NCBI GenBank assembly: GCA_038231495.1
Contig: JBBRLG010000104.1
Span: 1-15,363 of the forward strand
DNA length: 15,363 bases
DNA from: JBBRLG01 sp038231495
GTDB lineage: Bacteria; Planctomycetota; Planctomycetia; Gemmatales; Gemmataceae
Direction of reading: 5' to 3'
Under the pieces are notes generated by a model that saw only the letters and a list, made by a program, of their open reading frames with translations, had not been told where the DNA came from and did no database searches. Below, piece after piece: positions 8,065 through 12,518 of this stretch (positions are counted from its first letter, which is position 1; the number at the start of each line of letters is the position of its first letter). The translations under genes and the position numbers were made by a program.

Positions 8065-8070
8065 GGAGAA
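8065..8070 (+). promoter_or_regulatory. Ribosome binding site of the uspA-family gene
   Basis: GGAGAA ends 6 bases before ATG 8077, a good spacing that fixes the start. Confidence 0.65.
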
Positions 8071-8076
8071 CGACGC

Positions 8077-8550
8077 ATGTTCCAGCCCCACACGATTCTG
8101 CACCCGACCGACTACTCCGACAATTCGGCCTACGCCTTCAAGGTGGCCCTGAGCCTGGCCGAGCAGCAGAAGGCGACCCTGTACGTCGCCCACGTCGTCG
8201 AGAGTTTGGGACCGGAGGCCGTCACCTTCGGCGAGGCGGCAACGGAACGCCAACCCGAGGGCCACGTCCACCGGCTTTGGGAGGAACTCTTGCGGATCCA
8301 GGCGCCGCCCGGTTCGCCGGTCACGATCAAGCACATCCTGGGGGAAGGCGACCCCGCGGAGGAGATCGCCCTGATCGCCCGCAAACAGGCTTGCGATCTG
8401 ATCGTCATCAGTACGCACGGGCGGACCGGCCTGGAACGCCTGTTGATGGGCAGCATCGCGGAGAAGATTGTCCGCTTGGCGCCCTGTGCGATTCTGACGG
8501 TGAAGAAGCCGCCGTCCGCGGAACCTCAGCCTGGAGCGCCTCCATCGTAG
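8077..8550 (+). CDS. Universal stress protein, UspA family
   Basis: Predicted 157-aa cytoplasmic single-domain universal stress protein, a nucleotide-binding alpha/beta fold that often forms dimers. The N-terminal strand and loop ILHPTDYSDNS (7-17) place Asp12 where the family binds adenine. The C-terminal loop STHGRTGLERLLMGS (112-126) followed by IAEKIVRLAPCAILTV matches the ATP-binding pattern G-2x-G-9x-G(S/T), except that the first Gly is Ser112. Full length for the family, with a short Pro-rich tail (PPSAEPQPGAPPS). Whether it binds ATP cannot be settled by the single substitution, which is seen in other members. The stop codon TAG (8548-8550) lies inside the left arm of the palindrome at 8546-8616. 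It is transcribed away from hflX, so the two may share stress control. Confidence 0.93.
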   Translation: MFQPHTILHPTDYSDNSAYAFKVALSLAEQQKATLYVAHVVESLGPEAVTFGEAATERQPEGHVHRLWEELLRIQAPPGSPVTIKHILGEGDPAEEIALIARKQACDLIVISTHGRTGLERLLMGSIAEKIVRLAPCAILTVKKPPSAEPQPGAPPS

Positions 8551-8616
8551 CCGCAAGCGGCTCGCTTGCTGGCTCAACCCACGCACAAGCCTGCAAGCGG
8601 GCCGCTTGCGGCTACG
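8546..8616. terminator. Long inverted repeat containing the stop codons of both convergent genes
   Basis: Arms 8546-8569 and 8593-8616 pair over 24 positions with one G-T pair. After a T-T mismatch, four more pairs (8571-8574 with 8588-8591) close a 13-base loop. The outer 16 bases of each arm are perfect complements. The left arm holds the uspA-family stop TAG (8548-8550) and the right arm holds the kinase stop (8612-8614 read on the minus strand). The core GCCGCAAGCGGC is shared with the hairpin at 6468-6513. Likely a bidirectional terminator derived from a repeat family. Confidence 0.75.
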
Positions 8617-10360
8617 GCTCGACGTGCGCCGCTGCCGCAGGGGCGGCGTCGGCGTACAGGCGCACGTCCACCCGTTGAGCCTTCGACAAGTCGATGCCCT
8701 CGTGCGCCAGGTCGAATTCCAGGCGCGGTTCCTCACTCAATTGCAGCGGCAACCGCACCGTGAAGGTGCTGCCGCGGCCAAGCTCGCTTTGTAACGTCAC
8801 CTCGCCGCCGAGCAGCTTTGCCAACTCGCGCACGATCGACAGGCCCAGGCCGGTGCCGGCGTGCTCCCGCGTCATCGGGCTGCTCGCCTGTCGGAATTTC
8901 TCGAAGACCAACTCCTGCTCCTCCGCGGCGATGCCGACGCCGGTGTCGCTCACCGTCAGGATGATTTGGGCCAGGTCGGTTTCCGCCTTCAGCAGCACCC
9001 GGCCGCCCTCCGGCGTGAACTTGATTGCGTTCGACAGCAGGTTGGAAAGGATCTGCTGGAACTTCACCACGTCCTGGCGCAAGAGCGGTATCCCCGGCGC
9101 GAACGCGCTGCGTAGGTCGATGTTCTTCTTCTCGGCCAACGGCCGGAACATCGTCAGCAGCCCCTCGCACACGTCGTAGCTGCTGAACTCGACGAGCCGT
9201 ACCTGCATCTTGCCGGCCTCGATCTTCGCGAGGTCGAGGATGTCGTTGATGAGGTTCAACAGCTGCGACCCGCTCGTCTGGATGTTCGTCAGCCAGCGCG
9301 TCTGCTTGTCCGTCAGTCCGGGGGTGGTGAGCAGCACATCGCTGAAGCCGAGAATCGAGTTGAGCGGCGTCCGTAGCTCGTGGCTGACCGTCGCCAGGAA
9401 GTCGCCCTTGAGCCGATTCGACTCGAACAGCGCCAGGTTCGCCTGGGCCAACTCATCGACCTTGTGGTCCAGGTCGCCGTTGACCTTCCGCAGCCGGTCT
9501 TGCATGCTGACGAGGTTGCGCAACATGCGGTTGAAGGCGTGGCTCAAGTCCTCGAACTCGTCGCCGGTCTGGATTTCACTGCGGACGTTCAACTCGCCGG
9601 CGGCGATGGCGTCGCTGACCTCCTTCAAGTGCTTGACCGGCTTGACGATGACGTAGCGCACGATGACGTAACTGCCGATCATCGTGAGGACCACGGTCAC
9701 GAACGCCGTCGTGATGAGGATGGCGCGGTTCAGGTTGACGCCCTTCTCGATCGGGTCGGTCGAGACTCTGATCTTCACGATTGCGATTAAATCGTTTTCT
9801 TTCAGGTCGGGGTTACTGGCGTTGCGGTGACAGCCGAGGCAACTCTTGGTGGCCCGCACCGCCCCGTAATAGTTGTTCACGCGCTGCGGCATCAGGCGCT
9901 GGTTTTCTTCCTGCTTGTTCTCGTCCTTCTGGAATTCCTTCAAGAGTTCGGCCGCGTAGTTGTCGTCGTTCCGGCCGCCGGGGCCGAAAGTCTTGGGCGC
10001 GATGATGGTGTAATGGTAGTCCTTGATCTCCTCCGGCCAGCGCTCCTCCCACTTGTTGCGGAACTCGTCGATGGCCTGCGCGATCTTTTTGCGTTCTTCT
10101 TCCGCCGGCCCGCCGCGCGGCAGGACGCCGGGGTTGGCGGCCGGCTGGTGACAGCCCGTTGCCAGTTGGCGGTCCACGATCTGATTGACGAGCAGACGCG
10201 AGGTGGTCGTGATCTGGTTGTAGGCGAGGTCTTCGGTCTGGTGGGCGTACAGCCAGAAGCTGCACGTGATGAGCACCAGGAGGAACGCGCCGAACAGGAA
10301 ACGGCACTTCCGTTCGAGGCTCGTCTCGCCGAGGAGGCGTTTGAATGCGCGATACGACAT
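8612..10360 (-). CDS. Sensor histidine kinase with Tll0287-like (DUF3365) haem-c domain and HAMP
   Basis: Predicted 582-aa membrane histidine kinase. In order: membrane segment (about 21-38); extracytoplasmic domain (about 40-210) of Tll0287-like/DUF3365 type with the haem-c motif CLGCH (174-178) and an earlier GCH (69-71); second membrane segment (about 213-238); HAMP (about 232-283); a probable coiled coil (284-315); HisKA with SHELRTPLNS and phospho-acceptor His327; ATP-binding domain with N-box around Asn444, DTGVGI (472-477) and GTGLGL (502-507). A ~40-residue tail follows and no receiver domain is present. In Tll0287 the haem is held by His and Cys, so Cys70 could be the second ligand here (inference). 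It probably senses redox state or a small gas outside the membrane. No response regulator is adjacent. It starts 27 bases after mutM, so the two are likely co-transcribed. TTG 10366 (AAGG 5 bases ahead) is an alternative start. The stop lies within the palindrome at 8546-8616. Confidence 0.92.
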   Translation of the reverse strand: MSYRAFKRLLGETSLERKCRFLFGAFLLVLITCSFWLYAHQTEDLAYNQITTTSRLLVNQIVDRQLATGCHQPAANPGVLPRGGPAEEERKKIAQAIDEFRNKWEERWPEEIKDYHYTIIAPKTFGPGGRNDDNYAAELLKEFQKDENKQEENQRLMPQRVNNYYGAVRATKSCLGCHRNASNPDLKENDLIAIVKIRVSTDPIEKGVNLNRAILITTAFVTVVLTMIGSYVIVRYVIVKPVKHLKEVSDAIAAGELNVRSEIQTGDEFEDLSHAFNRMLRNLVSMQDRLRKVNGDLDHKVDELAQANLALFESNRLKGDFLATVSHELRTPLNSILGFSDVLLTTPGLTDKQTRWLTNIQTSGSQLLNLINDILDLAKIEAGKMQVRLVEFSSYDVCEGLLTMFRPLAEKKNIDLRSAFAPGIPLLRQDVVKFQQILSNLLSNAIKFTPEGGRVLLKAETDLAQIILTVSDTGVGIAAEEQELVFEKFRQASSPMTREHAGTGLGLSIVRELAKLLGGEVTLQSELGRGSTFTVRLPLQLSEEPRLEFDLAHEGIDLSKAQRVDVRLYADAAPAAAAHVEP

Positions 10361-10387
10361 TGGCAACCCAGCCTTGGGAAGCGAGCC

Positions 10388-11245
10388 TCAGGGACGGCGG
10401 ACCCGTTTATTCGGCGGCCGTGCGGGCGGTTGACAGTTCGGGCAGGAATGCGTCGAACGCCCCGCCAGGCGCACGCGCTCGATCGGCGTTTGGCAGCGGG
10501 GACAGGGCTTGCCGGTGCGACCGTACACGCGGAATTCCTTCTGATAACCGCCCTTCAGGCCGGAACCGCCGACGTAGTTGCGGATGCTCGACCCGCGGCG
10601 GTCGATGGCGCGGTTCAACACGGTGACGACGGCCTTGCCCAAGCGGCCCGCCTCGGCGCCGTCAAGGCTGCTGCCCAACCGGGCGGGGTGCAGCCGGGCC
10701 TGAAACAGCGACTCGTCCGCGTAGATGTTGCCGACGCCGGCCACGATGCGCTGGTCGAGGAGAATCGCCTTGAGCGGCCGGTCTGCCTTGCGCAGCCGCT
10801 CCTTCCAGTAGGCGGCGTCCAGGGCAAACGGCTCCGGTCCCAGCTTCGACCCCGCGAAGAAGCGCTCCAGCGCGTCGGCGTCGGCGTAAAGGGTCGCGCT
10901 GCCAAACCGCCGAATGTCGCGGAAGCGGAGTTGCCGGTTCCCCTCGTTCAAGCCAAAAATCAGGTGGACGTGGTTTTGCAGCGGCTCCACGGCGTCGGCG
11001 ACCGTCAGCTGGCCGCTCATGCCCAGGTGTAACACGAGGTGCCGGCCGCCGTCGAGGCGAACGACGATCCATTTGCCGCGGCGCTCGACGGCCGCCACCG
11101 TAGTGCCGACGAGTTCTTCCTTCCAGGCCGACGCCCACGGTTTCCGTAGCGCCCGGTCGCTCACGTGGAGGGAAGTGATCCGGCGTCCGGTCAACTGCGG
11201 TCGCAGGTCGCGAACGACGGTTTCGACTTCCGGCAGTTCGGGCAT
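10388..11245 (-). CDS. mutM: Formamidopyrimidine-DNA glycosylase (MutM/Fpg)
   Basis: Predicted 285-aa bifunctional DNA glycosylase/AP lyase that removes 8-oxoguanine and formamidopyrimidines. All key parts are present. The N-terminus MPELPEVET exposes Pro2 as the Schiff-base nucleophile, with Glu3 next to it. Lys58 lies in RRGKWIVVRL. Met75, Arg112 and Phe114 match the residues that fill the gap left by the flipped base. Asn173 lies in VGNIYADESLF. The C-terminal zinc finger has Cys248, Cys251, Cys268 and Cys271, with Arg263 contacting DNA. The zinc finger and the Lys/Met/Arg/Phe set favour Fpg over Nei. Length is usual. A weak GAGAA lies 5 bases ahead of the ATG. The gene begins 52 bases after the secreted TPR gene and ends 27 bases before the kinase, all on the same strand. 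Confidence 0.95.
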   Translation of the reverse strand: MPELPEVETVVRDLRPQLTGRRITSLHVSDRALRKPWASAWKEELVGTTVAAVERRGKWIVVRLDGGRHLVLHLGMSGQLTVADAVEPLQNHVHLIFGLNEGNRQLRFRDIRRFGSATLYADADALERFFAGSKLGPEPFALDAAYWKERLRKADRPLKAILLDQRIVAGVGNIYADESLFQARLHPARLGSSLDGAEAGRLGKAVVTVLNRAIDRRGSSIRNYVGGSGLKGGYQKEFRVYGRTGKPCPRCQTPIERVRLAGRSTHSCPNCQPPARPPNKRVRRP

Positions 11246-11297
11246 GATGTTCTCAAGGGGTTGGTCTCATTGGAACCAGAAGTATAAGTCCCTCTTC

Positions 11298-12398
11298 TTA
11301 CTTCTCCGTCGCCGCCTTCTTCGCGTACTCGGTGCCGTCCAGGAGTTTCAGCTTCTCCAGGTATTCCTGCGATTTTACCTTGTCCTTCTTCACGTCCACG
11401 AAAAGCTTTGAGAGGTAATACAAGGCCTTGGCGTGCTCGTTGCGGTTCTGCGAATACAGCGTATCGACGCGCAGGTACTCCCAGAACGCGTCCTCGTTCA
11501 GGTTCTTTTTGCGGTAAAAATCGCCCAGCGCGTTGTGAGCCTGGCACCGAACCTCGCCTTCCGTGGACGAGGCCAGCGCCCCCTTCAAGTTAGCCTCCAC
11601 GTCATTCAACTTGTTCATCGCCATCTGGCACTGCGCCAGGTACATCAGCACGAACGGCCGCTGCGGGTCGTTCGGCGACAACTCGGTGCGCAGCGCGTCC
11701 AGGCTCTTTTCCGCCTTGTCGAACTCGCCCGTCCGCACCGACAGCTGCGCTTCGAGCAAGACGGCTTCCTGCTTCAACTCTTTGGGCTGGCCCGGAATTT
11801 TCGCCAGCTCGCCATACGTTTGCTTGGCCTCCGCGACGTCGCCCTTGGCTTCCTGGACTTCAGCCAAAAGCTTGAGCGCGGGCACCAGTTCCCAACCCTT
11901 GTCGTGTTCGGTCTTGAACGCCAGTAACAGTTTGACCGCCGTCTCCAGTTGGGCGGGGTCTTCCTTCGCCTGGAAAGCCGCGATCTGCACGACCTTGAAC
12001 TGAATGAACCGCGCCGCGTTCGGGGTATTGACCAGCCGCGGCACGAGCAACTCGAACTCCGCCCGCGCGTCGGCCAGCAGCTTGATGCGGTCCGCCCGTT
12101 TCGTGGCCGGGTCCAGCGCCTTGGTTTCCTTCGCGAACGGGCCGTTGTACTCGTAGCCCTTCACGGTGCCGAGCTTGTAGAGCACGTGCTTGACGTCGAC
12201 GGCGAGAATGACCTTCACGTCGCTGCCGACCTTGATCTTGATGCCCTCGGGGCTTTCCGAATCAATCGTACCCTTGACGACCGATTCCTTTTTCGTCAGG
12301 TGGTCGAAGACCTTGACCTCTTCCTGCGCCGCGACCGGCGCGACACTTCCAATCGCTGCCCCGACCGCCAACACGCCCAGCACTATGAAGCGTTTCAT
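11298..12398 (-). CDS. Secreted TPR-like protein
   Basis: Predicted 366-aa protein with a clear signal peptide: MKRF, a hydrophobic core to about residue 20, and a likely cut after VAA at 24. The next ~70 residues (EEVKVFDHLTKKESVVKGTI...) look like a beta-rich module. From about residue 105 to the end it is helical and rich in Ala, Leu and Lys, with TPR-like helix pairs such as ALKLLAEVQEAKGDVAEAKQ, GEFDKAEKSLDAL, VLMYLAQCQMAMNKLNDVEA and AHNALGDFYRKKNLNEDAFW. It is probably a periplasmic or cell-envelope protein-interaction scaffold. ATG 12398 is chosen because GAGGA (12408-12412) lies 9 bases ahead and the signal peptide starts there; a longer frame to 12422 exists but has no support. It follows the large TPR gene across the heptamer-repeat spacer. 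Partner proteins are unknown. Confidence 0.82.
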   Translation of the reverse strand: MKRFIVLGVLAVGAAIGSVAPVAAQEEVKVFDHLTKKESVVKGTIDSESPEGIKIKVGSDVKVILAVDVKHVLYKLGTVKGYEYNGPFAKETKALDPATKRADRIKLLADARAEFELLVPRLVNTPNAARFIQFKVVQIAAFQAKEDPAQLETAVKLLLAFKTEHDKGWELVPALKLLAEVQEAKGDVAEAKQTYGELAKIPGQPKELKQEAVLLEAQLSVRTGEFDKAEKSLDALRTELSPNDPQRPFVLMYLAQCQMAMNKLNDVEANLKGALASSTEGEVRCQAHNALGDFYRKKNLNEDAFWEYLRVDTLYSQNRNEHAKALYYLSKLFVDVKKDKVKSQEYLEKLKLLDGTEYAKKAATEK

Positions 12399-12420
12399 TT
12401 CGTTGTATCCTCGCCTGAAC

Positions 12421-12482
12421 AAATCCGAAATCCAAAATCCGATGGTAGCGAGTTTAATTTTCGGATTTCGGATTTCGGATTT
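12421..12482. repeat. Inverted heptamer copies forming a 22-bp hairpin
   Basis: 12421-12442 holds three inverted, slightly decayed heptamer copies. It pairs with 12461-12482, the first part of the tandem array, at 21 of 22 positions around an 18-base loop. On the minus-strand transcript the hairpin would form about 22 bases ahead of the secreted TPR gene. It could attenuate transcription or protect mRNA (inference). Confidence 0.6.
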
Positions 12483-12514
12483 CGGATTTCGGATTTCGGA
12501 TTTCGGATTTCGGA
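12459..12514. repeat. Tandem array of eight perfect TTTCGGA heptamers
   Basis: Eight exact head-to-tail copies of TTTCGGA occupy 12459-12514, followed by six T. On the coding (minus) strand this reads as AATCCGA repeats starting two to five bases after the stop codon of the large TPR gene. The unit is AT-richer than its surroundings. Perfect copies suggest recent slippage, so copy number probably varies between strains. Similar heptamer arrays are, from memory, frequent in Gemmata-type genomes. Confidence 0.95.
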
Positions 12515-12518
12515 TTTT

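Larger units (their letters stand above)
7809..8076. promoter_or_regulatory. Divergent intergenic region between hflX and the uspA-family gene
   Basis: This 268-base spacer must hold the promoters of both genes. It contains a weak sigma-70-like pair for hflX (7871-7900, listed separately), the inverted repeat GGGGA-N7-TCCCC at about 7901-7917, and the 31-bp dispersed repeat at 7941-7971. For the uspA-family gene I see only TAAGAT at 8018-8023 as a possible -10 box, with no convincing -35. No small gene or RNA is recognisable. Confidence 0.6.

Noticed and set aside
7809..8093. N-terminal extension of hflX to a GTG at 8093
   Set aside because: It would overlap the uspA-family start, cross the 31-bp repeat, and add ~95 residues not seen in HflX; GTG 7808 gives the usual length.
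9827..11032. 401-codon plus-strand frame over the kinase and mutM
   Set aside because: Antisense to two genes with complete family motifs; composition is that of a shadow frame.
12421..12514. CRISPR array or telomere-like sequence
   Set aside because: Units are 7 bases with no spacers, so it is not CRISPR. A short internal array in coding surroundings gives no support for a chromosome end.
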